From Dichomitus squalens LYAD-421 SS1 (Eukaryota > Basidiomycota > Agaricomycetes > Polyporales > Polyporaceae), in NCBI RefSeq assembly GCF_000275845.1, contig NW_006766886.1, positions 1,650,945 to 1,714,944 on the forward strand: DNA of 64,000 nucleotides. Direction: 5' to 3'. The notes under the pieces were generated by a model, which did not search any database, had not been told where the DNA came from, and was given only the letters and a program-made list of their open reading frames with translations. Positions within the stretch are counted from its first letter, which is position 1. Every line of letters starts with the position of its first letter. The position numbers and the translations under genes were made by a program. This document shows, piece by piece, positions 33,126-44,109 of this stretch.

Positions 33126-34152
33126 CTGTTCGGATATATGCATGTACTAGTTTATCCTCCAGTTTACCCCATCTACTGTAGTCGCGCATTTTGCTTGCGC
33201 AAGCGTGGTCAATTCTGGTTGGCCGTTCATTTTGCCGCACTCTCGATGGGCGCCTATCAACGGCTGCTACTAGCAGGACCGGAAGGCCGTTTTCTGAATC
33301 TCGAGTACCATCCCCCCGATTGTGCCCAACCTTGGCAGGGACATACTGGAGTTCATTACTGGGTTGCTGGCGGCGTTCGAGTGAGGACGTATCGCTATCA
33401 TGGGTGCTCTCCTGCCGGTACGTACCCTGCCCCTCAAGCGCATGGCAATGCGACCGAAGAGTGGGGCAGTGCTGGTTTAGATTGGGAGAAATCTGTGACC
33501 GCACCTACTCTGCGCACTTCGGAGCGCTAGCGACGCTGCTACGCTACGATTAGTCTAAGAAGTCATTGGCGGATAGCAAACGTCATCGCTTACATGTACG
33601 CAAGCACAAGGCCTGAGAACAACTCAGCGGTCAGAGGAGAGACTTCGCGACCACAAAAGCGCCATTTAAGTGAGCCTGCGGCTGGTTGTCTATACCCAAA
33701 CTGCATTCATTGAACATAACGGTGGCAAATGTCATTGACATGCGTCGACGATAGTAAGGAATCGGATACTGATGTAAAGAGCGGCGTAGGACTTGGCGTC
33801 AGTAGGATATAAGAGGTAGACCGAATAGCAATGATTCAACGAGTGTGGGAGTGGATGAAAAGATAGGCGAGCAGAGGTTTGCGTGAAGGAGAGGAATACG
33901 GCTCAGCAAGTGAATGGATGGCCAAGAAAGGGCGAGTGGATGAATGAATAAGTGACCAGAGGGAGAGGAGAAACTCGACTCAGCGGGTGAAGAAGAACAA
34001 GCGGATGGGAGTAGAAGAGATGGAGAAGATCCTGTGCGTAGGCGGCGCACTAAAGTTGTCTTTGAAGACTGATACTATGTCGGAGAACAGGCGACGTAAG
34101 CACAGAAATTCAGAGGTGTGTCGACAGGGACATACCATGAAGCAATAAGCAA
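33126..34152. other. Gene-free stretch, source copy of a decayed duplication
   Basis: A plus frame at 33138-33530 is unrecognised. The blocks 33608-33690 and 33745-33860 each have a diverged counterpart in the same order at about 38605-38690 and 38725-38840. Nothing else seen. Confidence 0.5.
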
Positions 34153-34716
34153 TCAATAGAATTGCCCCTCCGACATAGGCCTCTGCTCTGCCGGTAGGCG
34201 GTTGTTGAAGGGCCAATACATAGCTAGGGAGTTTCGAATCCTGGCGGCGTCGGCGGAAGAAATGACACCCGCGTCGGCGAGGTCGACGGCCAATGTAGCT
34301 AACCAGAAGCAGCATCCTTCGCCAACGGGGTGAAAGATGTATCGGTCCCTCTTCTTTGAGATGATGACGGAGAGGATATTGGAGACCGTCATGCCGGGGG
34401 AGCTGACAGCGGTCTCGGTGCGACTCGCACGTTCTGTGGTGGCATAGCCTTTGGTCTCGAGCACGACCATTCCCGGGCTCCCAGCGCAACCCGGAACGAC
34501 TTCGACGCGGACAGACGAAGTGCTGCTAGTCTCGAGGAACATAGACCAGTGGTTTGTGGGAGGCATGTTGTCTGAGCCGTCGTCGTGGATATTGTGGTGA
34601 GCGGCGAAGTGGATCTTGTGAACGGGGAGGGTTAGGGTAGCGGCAGGCGTCTGAAACCTGCTGGTGCCCCAACTGCCGTCCGTATTCATGATGTGAGAGT
34701 AGACAGGATCGGTCAT
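34153..34716 (-). CDS. DUF7770-like agaricomycete protein
   Basis: 187 residues, single exon, beginning MTDPVYSHIMNTDGSWGTSR. The segment NHWSMFLETSSTSSVRVEV, then GMVVLETKGYATT, the helix VSNILSVIISKKRDRYIFHP, and GEGCCFWLATLAVDLADAGV resemble the agaricomycete DUF7770 family (NHWSMFL ... GEGCRFW) as I remember it. The function of that family is unknown. No signal peptide. The gene sits inside the duplicated and decayed 33-39 kb zone but appears intact itself. Confidence 0.65.
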   Translation of the reverse strand: MTDPVYSHIMNTDGSWGTSRFQTPAATLTLPVHKIHFAAHHNIHDDGSDNMPPTNHWSMFLETSSTSSVRVEVVPGCAGSPGMVVLETKGYATTERASRTETAVSSPGMTVSNILSVIISKKRDRYIFHPVGEGCCFWLATLAVDLADAGVISSADAARIRNSLAMYWPFNNRLPAEQRPMSEGQFY

Positions 34717-35873
34717 GGTGGTATGGGAAGTGTGCTGTGATTGACTGGAGAAGCGTGTCTGAGGTCTTGGTGAGATGGGGTGGTGAGTCCTTTATACTGT
34801 GGACGCTACCTGGATGCAATCATGTGCGCGATGAATTGTTATAGAAGCCAAATATATCGGCGTTGAGGAATAGCTGTTGTCGCGGTGACTCCCCTCATTC
34901 CGAGGGCAACATGTTCGTGTTGTCTTCACATGGCTCCTAATCGGGAGGACCGAGTTAGACGGATCGTCGTGTACACAGGAAATGACAGTGCTCACCGCAG
35001 ACGCAGGTATTTTTCTAGAGAAGATAGCCATACAGAAAAAGAGGTGTTTCTGACTTGAGCTCCATCCCCACATTGCATGGCAGCCTTGAAAGTCCGCCAG
35101 TCACGGTTCACCGTTGAAAAAACGCTCCCATACTGCGGCAGCGCTGGAAATAAGTAAGGACATACACGGGTCCCTCCCTCGTTTTTGGGATATACGATAA
35201 TTAGAACTCATGCCAGTGAGTGCGGCTGGTTAGGAATGTTGGACCGGTTTGGTGGGCCCTTATTCAAGAACCGACTCAGGCTGTTTATGGAAGGAGGCCA
35301 GACAACATGGAGAAGACTTTATCAGAGGTTCTTGCTAGAATGCTGCGCACGCACCTCATGCTATGTGTCGACTCATGGGCGCGGCTAGTTAGACTGGTTT
35401 GGTATCCTCGACGCCCGTATTATCGACACGCTATAACCATTTAGGATCGGTACGCTGTAAATAATATGTACAGAATCCACGCCCATAAACTCATAGAATG
35501 CAGCCGGTATGATGGGATGTTGGGGAACGGGATGGTGAAAGGGGAGAGGAGCCCGGGCGCGTGCCACTGAATTTTCTCTCACCGGCGTCTACGCTAGGCA
35601 ACCTGCCTAACCAGGCCACATCACAGTGACTTGTCTTTCTTGTCGTACTCGTGTGCGTTTTCTGCGGCAGCGCTCACTGACTTTCGGCCTGGGGATACGA
35701 CGATCGGAATTGCGAGGATGACTTTCATCTACATCGCGTATTGTATCGTATGTATCAAGCGCCCCATCACTTTCCCGTGCTTGTGGCTAATCACCAGACT
35801 CTCCTCCACGCGGAAGGTAGGTCTGCAGACTTGCAAGGATGGTTATCCCTCAGGTCTGCAAACCTCGTCGTAG
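34717..35873. other. Gene-free stretch with a relic of the DUF4112 gene 5' end
   Basis: At about 35485-35575 the sequence resembles 31425-31510, the start-codon region and upstream DNA of the DUF4112 gene, in the same orientation (shared ggaacgggatggtgaaaggg-type block). No open copy of the gene follows. The frames elsewhere have no recognised content. Confidence 0.5.
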
Positions 35874-37290
35874 ACGACTCGCGTATTGGGTGTCGGACGC
35901 GACCAACGTCGGTATGTGGGAGCTCGCGTCGAGTATGCTTGGGTGCATAGCCCCTGTCCAAAATTGTCTCGGCCACATCTGCACTTCCAAACCGTGATGC
36001 ATGCGCACACCCCAGCATCGACTGACGGCCTCCCTACTGTTTCTAGACGCCAAGCTGTCCCTGTCATCTTCGTAGGAATCATCGTAGGACACACTGTCAT
36101 ATCGATCGTCATGGCATCCAACGGGACGGTCGGTGCGCGCTGAACGTCAGCTTCCCTGTGCCGCTGAACCGCTCCTCGTTTCTGGGTCAGCTACTTCAGT
36201 GTCGTCTCCCGCGTCGTGCTCTCCCTTTCTGGTTCGGGATTCAGACGTATGCTGGGTCTGAGTGTGTGTACCAGACGCTCAAGGCTGGCTGACCGTCCCT
36301 CGCGCATCTGCATAACGGGTTGGCTGCTGGGACGGACATCACCACTGCTGGCACATCGTTTGCTCTTGCTTTCTGGGAGATGCATGTTAGGATTGACTCG
36401 GGCGCTGCAGATATCATGTGCTACATACTTACTGTACTGACTGTTCTAGTTCCCGTTAATGTTCGCCTCATTGCAGGGGATCCGGTAGCTGTTCGCGTTC
36501 ATGGTCAGGGCGTCGTCTATCGCCCCATCCGCTTGGCTCGCCGCACTCATCTGGTCGTTAGTCAAGGCTTGTTCGAGTAGCCTAGCGCGCTCAGGCAGCG
36601 CGATATCGCACGCGTGGCTGAGGGTGTGGAACAGTACACTGAGCATCGACTCGACCTTTGCCGTCAAAATCACAGATTTCACCGTACGTACCTGTTGCAT
36701 TCAGGCTTCCAAGGACTCTCATCTCGTTCAGCGGCCTCGCAGTCACTTCGGCCCGCGTGACACTCTACGGCGACGCCGCGCTCTGGGACCCGCTCCAAAT
36801 CATCTGCCACTGGGACAACCGAGCCGCGGTTTCTCCTTCGCATTTGCCACCACCCTCGGCACGAACATTCCCGCGGACTTGCTGCGAATGAAACGAACGT
36901 GCTCTTTCCGCGATAGTACATCAACATCCGCCGGGGGCAGGTGATTTGCGCGATCTTGGGCGGGTGGGCGCTGTTCCCGTGGGAGATCCTTGCGAGCGCG
37001 CAAGGATTCCTGGGTCCGTTTGCCAGGATCATGGTTGCGGACGTAAGTGGATGCCTCCCGCTCCTTGCGGTATATCGTTAATTTAATGAGGCGCAGTGCT
37101 GGATCGTGCACCGAGGCAAGATAGACGTGCCTACTATGTACCGGCCCCATGGACGTTATAGATACACGTATGGATTTGTTCCTTGTTCCTTGCGGTCATA
37201 TCGACGTCACTCCTCACGTCCCTCGTGACAGAACTGGAAAGCCGTCGTTGCTATCCTGTTCACCGTGTCTCCGAATATGCCTGGCCCGAG
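35874..37290 (+). pseudogene. NCS1 nucleobase/allantoin-type transporter pseudogene, copy A
   Basis: NCS1 proteins import uracil, allantoin, cytosine or related compounds. Fragments in order are AYWVSDATNVGMWELASSML, GHTVISIVMASNGTVGAR, FGIQTYAGSECVYQTLKA, PSLAHLHNGLAAGTDITTAG, NICPRR-type region near 36930 (INIRRGQVICAILGGWALFP), then MYRPHGRYRYT and VVAILFTVSPNMPGP. The frame is broken by stops after GTVGAR and near 36290, by frameshifts, and by loss of the usual SFMNGYTVF segment before LGPFA. The N-terminal exon found in copy C is absent. Original introns are still visible, so this is a decayed duplicated gene rather than a processed copy. Confidence 0.82.
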
Positions 37291-37309
37291 GCTGCATCGT
37301 TATAGGTAA

Positions 37310-37800
37310 CTGAAGAATCTCGCGGAAGGTCGCAAGAGGGCCTGGGTGTCTGAGTTTGAAGTCTCCGAGCCGCGGTGAGACATTTCCGTGCACACGGGCT
37401 CTCCTAGGAGATCGCAGACCTGCGTACTTGCCACCCTCAAATGTTTCACCGGAGAAGTAGAGCTCTGACCCCTCTTTCCCTTCAGGTGTTAGCTTAACAC
37501 GCTGTGTTCAGCCCGCAGTCGCGCGGGACCCATGTACGCTAGAAGTTGTGGCACTGGGATCTTTCTTGATGCTGTCCTGATGTTCTCGTCTTGAACGATA
37601 CCCATTTCGACCTCTTATGGGTGTACCAAAAACGTCACGGATGACTCGAACAAACCCAGGACAGGTGACAAGGCTTCGTTTGGGGCGGCACTCACGCTAT
37701 TGACCCTCCACGCCCTTCGCCCAGAATCCGCTTACCTGATGAGTCGAGATTGTCTTAGAGTGGCTCACAGATTACTATCAGCGAGGGCTGGGTGGCACGA
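37310..37800 (+). repeat. Dispersed repeat following NCS1 copy A
   Basis: This block (GTGGGTGTCTGAGTTTGAAG ... GCCCTTCGCCCAGAA ... GATGAGTCGAGATTGTCT) has a close inverted counterpart at about 56465-56985, next to NCS1 copy C, and a much more diverged direct counterpart at about 51600-52050. It carries no open frame. It is either the ancestral 3' flank duplicated with the transporter or an element inserted there. Confidence 0.7.
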
Positions 37801-38268
37801 ATAAGATCGGTGCCACTGGAAGTGTTGATACGCCATCCTCTCCCATTTATGGAATCAAACTTTCGCGTTTGCAAGAATATATTCTATCGATCAGGAAAAC
37901 TGCAAATATCGCCTTGAAGATTGTCAGTATGGCCTGGAGGGCCAATTTATTCACGACACAGCTCGAGCACCCGACATAGGGGTAGGAGGGGCCCGTCCCC
38001 GATACTTAGAATATCGGGGGAGACTTGCGAGGAGATTCCATGACATTGTGATCTCCGCTTGGTTCTGCATGACCTCGCGTACGCGCACAAGAATGTATGA
38101 TGCTTGTGTCTAGGAGCAAGCATCTTGACCAGCTAACTCACGACGCAGGATGTCAATTCATTGCCTTCGGTGTCGGCGCAGACTGATTTGACTTTAAGCG
38201 CATGGAAGAGTCGCTTGCGCGCCTGGTCGGTTTCGGAGACTGTGCCCCGGTTGATCTTACCGAAGAGA
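37801..38268. other. Gene-free stretch, nothing seen
   Basis: A+T-richer DNA between the dispersed repeat and the kinase relic; no coding signal or repeat recognised. Confidence 0.4.
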
Positions 38269-38840
38269 GCACGCAAGGCCTGGACTGCTCATGTTATCAT
38301 CAACATCCTCACGCATAGGTTTAGACCGAAATATACACCTTTCTCGGATCGTCTATGACTGTTCGAATACCTGCATCGAGTCCATTCTCTATTGTTGCTC
38401 CATCTGCTGTGATGGCGTATATCCGATGCTAATTGAGCCCCCGAGACGTGACTTCAAGATAAGTACTTGCAATGTTCAGCATCACCACCAGTAAAGCTGC
38501 TGCCCTACAATTTGTCTGAGATGGAAGTGACAACGAACTCCCGCTTGACACAAGACTATCGTCTTAACTTATTCTCTAGAACATTGGGGTGGTTGGTGGA
38601 TCGTGCCTGAGGACAACTCGGCAGTCGGAAGAGAGATTTCACGACCACGAAAGCGTCACTCAAGTATCCCTGTGGCTTGGATTTCAAGTTCTGAGACTGC
38701 AGATCATGACTGCAGATATCATTGATATGTGACAACGGTAGTATGGAAACGCAGACTGGTGTGAAGAGCGGCCCAGGAGAGGGCGTCCGTAACATACTTA
38801 TAAGAGGTACATCGAAGAGCAATACTAAGTCATCGAGCGT
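38269..38840 (+). pseudogene. Relic of the 3' end of the APH-like kinase and its flank
   Basis: The frame ending THRFRPKYTPFSDRL at 38358 copies the C-terminus of the kinase at 33125 (THRFRLEDTPFSDRL). Only about the last 30 codons survive, preceded by RKAWTAHVIINI (RKAWNAHAIIHT in the parent). Downstream flank similarity continues in blocks to about 38840 in the same order as 33126-33860. No catalytic region remains. Confidence 0.75.
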
Positions 38841-39171
38841 GTAAGCGTCTGTTACGGGCTGATTGCCAGTGGCACCGCTCGCGCCTGTTACAAGTCTATT
38901 TCCCGCAGACAGATAACCCGAAGCAGCGAAGCTTGTATTGAATAAGTGTTCCCGGCCGCGAAACAAACACAAACCTAATCAAGCCAAAACGCCAAATGAC
39001 AAACACCTGGTGTCTAAAACCCCAGAGAAGTACACACAACATTGATCGTAACCCATATATAACCTCCCGCGCGGCAACGAATAACTATTGACCGCAACTG
39101 CCACTTTAGCCTGAGCATGCCAGGACTGTATGCGGCGTTGTTTCTCACCTCCACCTCCCACGCCCACGACG
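38841..39171. other. Short gene-free stretch, nothing seen
   Basis: Downstream of the Cys-rich/AT-hook gene; includes its expected terminator region. No repeat or coding signal recognised. Confidence 0.4.
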
Positions 39172-41377
39172 TTACGGCCACGCGTCCGCGCACGTCCTGT
39201 CCGGCCGCTTGCTGTTCCGACCCTTACACTCCAGCTTCCCGCAATCCTGGCACGGATTGTTGCAGAACGCACGGCCGCCCTTGCCCTTGCACTCGTTCGA
39301 CCCGCACTTGCAGCAGTGCCGGACGCGCTTGTGCATCGGCTCGGTCATCCCAGGCTCGGGGGTGCCGTCCGCGATGATCGAGAACGTCCGCTTCATCGAC
39401 GCAGGCGGCTGCTGCTCTGGGGCCTGGCTCCAGTACGGGTACGGGTACGGCTGGTACGGGCCCGTGGGCGGGGCGTACGCGTAGTACGGCGGGGGAGCCG
39501 GCGCCGGCTGCTGGGGCTGCGCCTGTTGGGTTGCGCTCGCGCTCTGCTGGTGTCCGTTCGTCGCGGCGTGCTCTTGCGCATTGCTCGGTCCGGCTTGGGG
39601 AGGCTCCTGCGGGATCGCCTGGGCATGCGGTGGCGCGCCGTTGGGATCCGTCACCCCGCTGTTCGCATTCCAAGCCTCCTGGTACTCCTCCGTCGACTTC
39701 TGGGTCGACAAGCCAAGTCAGATCAATACACAATACACTCTATACACGGGGAGCCCACTCACAGTCACGTCCTTGTCAGCGAGGTCGCCCTCGACCTGCT
39801 GAGCATCGTGGTTCTCCTCTTCTTCGTCCCCTTCGTCTCCCTGGTCGCCCTCCTCCTCCTCATGCTTGAACGAGGCATAGTCAAAGTCAGGCGTCCCGTG
39901 CTGGATCGCGCGGATGATCTCTAAAATCGCCTCCTTGCGCAACCCCGCGCGCAGGCTCGCACGGACCATGTTCCACAGCGCCGTCGAGACGCCCATCCCG
40001 TGCCAGCTCCAAATCTCGGGCCCGGTCCCCAGGTCGGGGCTGCCCTGGAGCAGCAGCGCGGGAAACTCGTCCTTGAGCTTGATCGGGAGCGCGCGGAGGA
40101 TCGACGCGTCCGTGCTGGCGAACTTGCGGCCCTGCGGGCCCACCGCAGCGAGGCAGACGGGGCTCATGCAGACGTACTCGCAGCCGATGACGAAGAACGG
40201 CTTCCCGAGATCGTACACCTTGATAGGCCCTGAGCTGATGCGCCCTCGGTTGATGAGCGGCGCGGAGCACACGGGGCACGAGATGCCGTTGAACACCAGC
40301 GGCTGCGGGTCCCAGTAGAGGAAGCGGTGCTCTGATGGCGTGCGGGCAGTCGACGCCGACGCGGTAAGCGAGAAGTACACCGGGGAGGAGGGCAGCCAGA
40401 ACGTCTTGAGGATGGAGTAGAGCGAGGGGATCGTCGGTGCGGAGTTTTTGCTGTTCGGGGCCAGCGAGACGAGATGGGACTTGAAGGCCTCCTCGACGCT
40501 CGGGCCGGCGCCCGAGACGGGATTAGGGGCATCGAGTGCGGAGACGAGGGCGTGGAGGAATCTGTCGGGGCGGACGCGCGACATGTCGCCCCAGTCATCT
40601 CCGTCAAGGCTTGGGTCAATAGGGAACACGGGCGGACGGCCTGTGCGTATACCCATCGGCGGCGCGGATGCCGAACCCCATGCGGGGTCAGCTGCGAATG
40701 GTGTCTACGAGATACTATGGCATCAGTACATGCGTCCACGGTGACACCGCATTTCGGGAAGATAGATGCGCGCTGATGCAATAGCTGGTGCTACATAGGG
40801 CACGCGATGTACGCTATCGAGGAGGAGATACGGAAGGTAGCACTCGCAAGTCCACGCTAGGTGCGCTGGCGAGACACAGAGGAACGCAGAGGATTGGAGC
40901 ACAGGGGCATAACAGAGAGGGCAAACTCACGCCATACGAGTACGCCCCAGATGTCGGCTGTGATCCACTCGCAAAGGTCCCGGGAGGACGCTTGCGAGGG
41001 CGACTGGGTCGCCTGGGCCCTACAGAGCCAGCAGGTAGACCATCCTTGCGGGGCCTTCCTACAGGCCGCTTGACTTTCGGCGGCGCGTTAGGATCTATGG
41101 GCTTCTTACCGCTCCCCTTAGGTCTCCCAGGTTTGCGTTTGACCGGTTGCTCGGGATTCGCGTCGTCAACCGGAGGTTGCTGGGGAGGAGGGGGAGGAGG
41201 AGCCATAGACATCTGCAAGCCAGCGTGGGTTTGGAGGTCCCCGTTGGTGATATGCTGGGGATGCTGAGCGTGCTGGTGTTGGATGTGCGCATGCTGTTGT
41301 TCGGGCGAGCCTTGCGAACTCATCGTTTGGGAAGTCAGGGAGCTCGTGAGACCATGCATCGCGTTCGCGTCGGCCAT
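39172..41377 (-). CDS. AT-hook protein with DUF6729-like domain and C-terminal Cys-rich zinc-binding motif
   Basis: Exon 1 (41377 to about 40930) encodes Gln/His-rich sequence and two AT-hook-like cores (KRKPGRPKGSGKKP, VKRPVGRPRKDG). It can be joined to the main domain through a 25-nt microexon near 40750-40775 (RASIFPKC), which restores the frame to ADPAWGSASAPPMGIRTGRP. The central domain has FLYWDPQPLVFNGISCPVCS, APLINRGRISSGPIKVYDLG, KPFFVIGCEYVCMS, FASTDASILRALPIKLKDEF and MGVSTALWNMVRASLR, matching my memory of agaricomycete DUF6729 proteins. An acidic stretch (GDQGDEGDEEEENHDAQQ) and a Pro/Tyr/Gln-rich linker follow. The end is a dense Cys motif (CCKCGSNECKGKGG, CNNPCQDCGKLECKGR), probably zinc binding. 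DNA binding is inferred from the AT-hooks. Confidence 0.75.
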
Positions 41378-42516
41378 TGTGCTTGCTGAATCGGCTGCGT
41401 GTCGCGGTCAGCTTCGAAGGCCATTGTCATTCGCGAGCGGACGGGAAACATCGTCGCAGGAAGAGAGGGATTAATGTGAATTTAGCTCACCAGAACCAAG
41501 GATATCTGGCCGGGGAGGACGAATTTGTGGAGGTAAAATATCGAGAGGGAAGGGTTGATGGAGGGAGTGGCCGGATAGCCCTCTTTCGAATAGCCCCCTT
41601 ATTTGTGAGGTAATCCAATTAGCTCTCGGGTTGATCCGGATCGCTTTTCTTACCCTTATCTCTACAATCTGGTTATTACTTCGTGTTCTATTGCCATTTC
41701 TTTGCTTTCGAAATCCTGCGGCCTAAGACCTGCTTGGATGTGTGGCTGAAGGTACTTGTTGCCCGTAGAGGCATCCAACGGCTTCAAAGAGCGGTCTCAT
41801 ATGACAGCCAAGCTTATCGACGAACTTGCGGATCGTCCGTGGAACGCATGACATCTTTCTTGTGTCCCTCCTTTACTGTTTTCCTCCGTCTCTGCAGGAG
41901 AGTTACTCGAACGATGTTGAGTGTTTGGACGTCATCGTTATCTTGTATCTTACTCCGCTTCAGGCATCGATACCGCAGAAATCCCTTGGCCGTGGCGCCA
42001 GACGCCGGCAAACAAGCGCGTACCGTGTATCGTCCGCCTCGAGGCTCGCGTGCTATATTTGCTAGCGACGCGACAGGCGGTCAATACGCGTTAGTCTCGG
42101 AAGTCCTGAAAATAATGCGGCCGAGTGAGGAGGCTTTAACGAGTCTCACTTCCGCTCTGGAGGAGGTGCGGTGAGGAGGGACCGCTGCACGGTGTGGACC
42201 AATGGACAGCCATATGGTGCCTTCATTATCATTTGCGCGCCGAGAAAGTTTTAGGCAGTTGTTCACTTGGTTACGCGGCCGATTTGGCTCGTTTGGTGCC
42301 GTGTTGGGCCAATCGAATCGTGTATCTCGCGCCGGCAGCGCTCCCCGATCGCAGCGTATATGATGCCATGACCTTTTGTTCATCCCGGTCTTCTACTTGC
42401 CGTCGTTCTTCTCGTTCTTCTCGTTCCCCTCCCCTCCCTCCGCCCTCTCACCTTTCCCGCCCCACGCGGGCCCCGACGTTCCTTAGCCAACCGACACTCC
42501 TTTAGACGTGGCAGCC
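41378..42516. other. 1.1 kb divergent intergenic region
   Basis: This separates the AT-hook gene (minus) from the AA14 LPMO (plus). A plus frame at 41683-42174 is not convincing. A pyrimidine-rich tract at about 42385-42455, ending some 60 bp before the LPMO ATG, is of the kind often seen next to transcription starts of fungal genes. Confidence 0.45.
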
Positions 42517-44109
42517 ATGCTCTCCATCGTGCCAGTCTACCTCGCGCTCGCCGGACTCGCGTCTGTTGCGTCCGCCCACATCGGTGAGTACATGCCGCAC
42601 TTTTCCACCTTATCTGTATGTTGAATATATCCCCAAGCCTTCTGGCACAAGTCTATGTACGGTTTCAATGTGACCGACAAGACGTTCCCTTATGACAACC
42701 GTCCGCAAGTCCCGTTGTACAACATGGACTTTGACCAATGGTGGCTGGTAAGTTCTCTTATTGCATATATTCCGCTTGCTGCCCAGTCATTCCCGATGAT
42801 GAGCTCACTGAATCTTTAGCATGGTCACAAAGACTACCCTCCCAACGAGGGCGATTTCTTCGAGCTCCCTGCTGGTGGTAAAGTCAACTCCGAACTGTCC
42901 TGTGACAAGGGCGCTACCTCCAACTGGCCCTCCTCGCAAGGGTGAGTTATCTCGCGTGTGTTCATGTCTGCAGCTGTCTCATATGGTCACTACTAGTGGT
43001 GATGTTGGCTACGGCAGCAACTGGCCCTGCCCCGGCGCCCAGCCCTCTGCCTTCCACACGACTGGCGAAAGCGATGTGAAGGGTTGCGCGCTCGCCATCG
43101 CCTACCAGTCCGATGTGAACGCCCTGCAGCCCGACGACTTCACCATCTTTTCGGTCAACCACACCTGCGTCTGGTACCTCAACACCGAGTTCGAAGTCCC
43201 CAAGCTGCCAGCGTGCCCCGAGGGCGGATGCCACTGCGCCTGGTTCTGGATTCACTCTGTAAGTGCCCACGTTTGTAATTTGGCGATCACTTATCTGATG
43301 ATGCGTTCCGTTTCAGATTGACAGTGGTTCCGAGCAGAGTACGGCAGCCGTTCACTTCGATATGGAAAGGGTGTTGCTAATCCGTGTTCATTGCAGTTTA
43401 CATGAATGCCTTCAAATGCAAGGTCACCGGCGACGCTGGAAACCAGCCCCTCGGCAAGCCCGCCCTTCCGCGCCGCTGCGGCGCCGACCCTACCAACGGC
43501 CGCCCGAACGCTACTCCTGGTAACTGTACTGTCGGTGCCAAGTTGCCTATGTACTGGTACCAGAAGGAGGGCAACAACGTAAGCGCGTGGCATATACCGA
43601 CTCTGACAGATACTCAAATGTCTTTGGCAGATGTTCGAGGGCACATACGAGGCGCCGTACTACAACGACCTCTACGGATTCTCTGATGGCGCTCAGAACG
43701 ACGTCTTTAATGACGGCGTGATCGCCTCACTCGCGAGCTTCAGCGTGTCTTCGCACGCTGCCTCCGCGACCAGTGCAGTTGCGTCGCATGCTTCTAGCAT
43801 TCTCTCTTCAGTGCCAACCTCTGTCCAGCACTCTTCGAGTGCTACCCCTACATCGCAGGCTGCTCCTTCGACGCATGCTGCGCCGTCGAGCAGCGCGGCC
43901 CCTCCGCCATCTGAGACGCCTTCTGCTACTTCTACCACAAGGTCCTCCAGCTCAACTGGCAAGTGGTCAGTAGCCTGGTTCTTATCTATTGTGGGCTATA
44001 TGCTAACTCCGCGCTCTGCGTCTCCAGCAAGCCTCGGGACAGCAAGAAGAAGCGCAGCGAGAACGCGAAGCGTCACCACTCGCGGCATCTCTCCGGCCTC
44101 CACCACTAA
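42517..44109 (+). CDS. AA14 lytic polysaccharide monooxygenase with Ser-rich extension
   Basis: AA14 enzymes are secreted copper monooxygenases that attack xylan coating cellulose in wood decay. A 20-residue signal peptide ([20 protein letters not shown]) is followed exactly by the mature N-terminal His ([20 protein letters not shown]), the first copper ligand. The family landmarks are [40 protein letters not shown] (second His), [27 protein letters not shown] (axial Tyr region), [12 protein letters not shown] and FYNDLY-like [17 protein letters not shown]. Seven short GT-AG introns are traced. After the catalytic domain comes a Ser/Thr/Ala/Pro tract of about 95 residues (probably O-glycosylated) and a basic tail, [20 protein letters not shown], ending SGLHH. 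No GPI signal or CBM is present. Confidence 0.93.

Noticed and set aside
33138..33530. 130-residue plus frame downstream of the APH-like kinase
   Set aside because: No domain, and the corresponding DNA in the duplicated segment is not open.
41683..42174. 163-residue plus frame before the AA14 gene
   Set aside because: Uneven composition, no domain, and it lies in the divergent promoter region.
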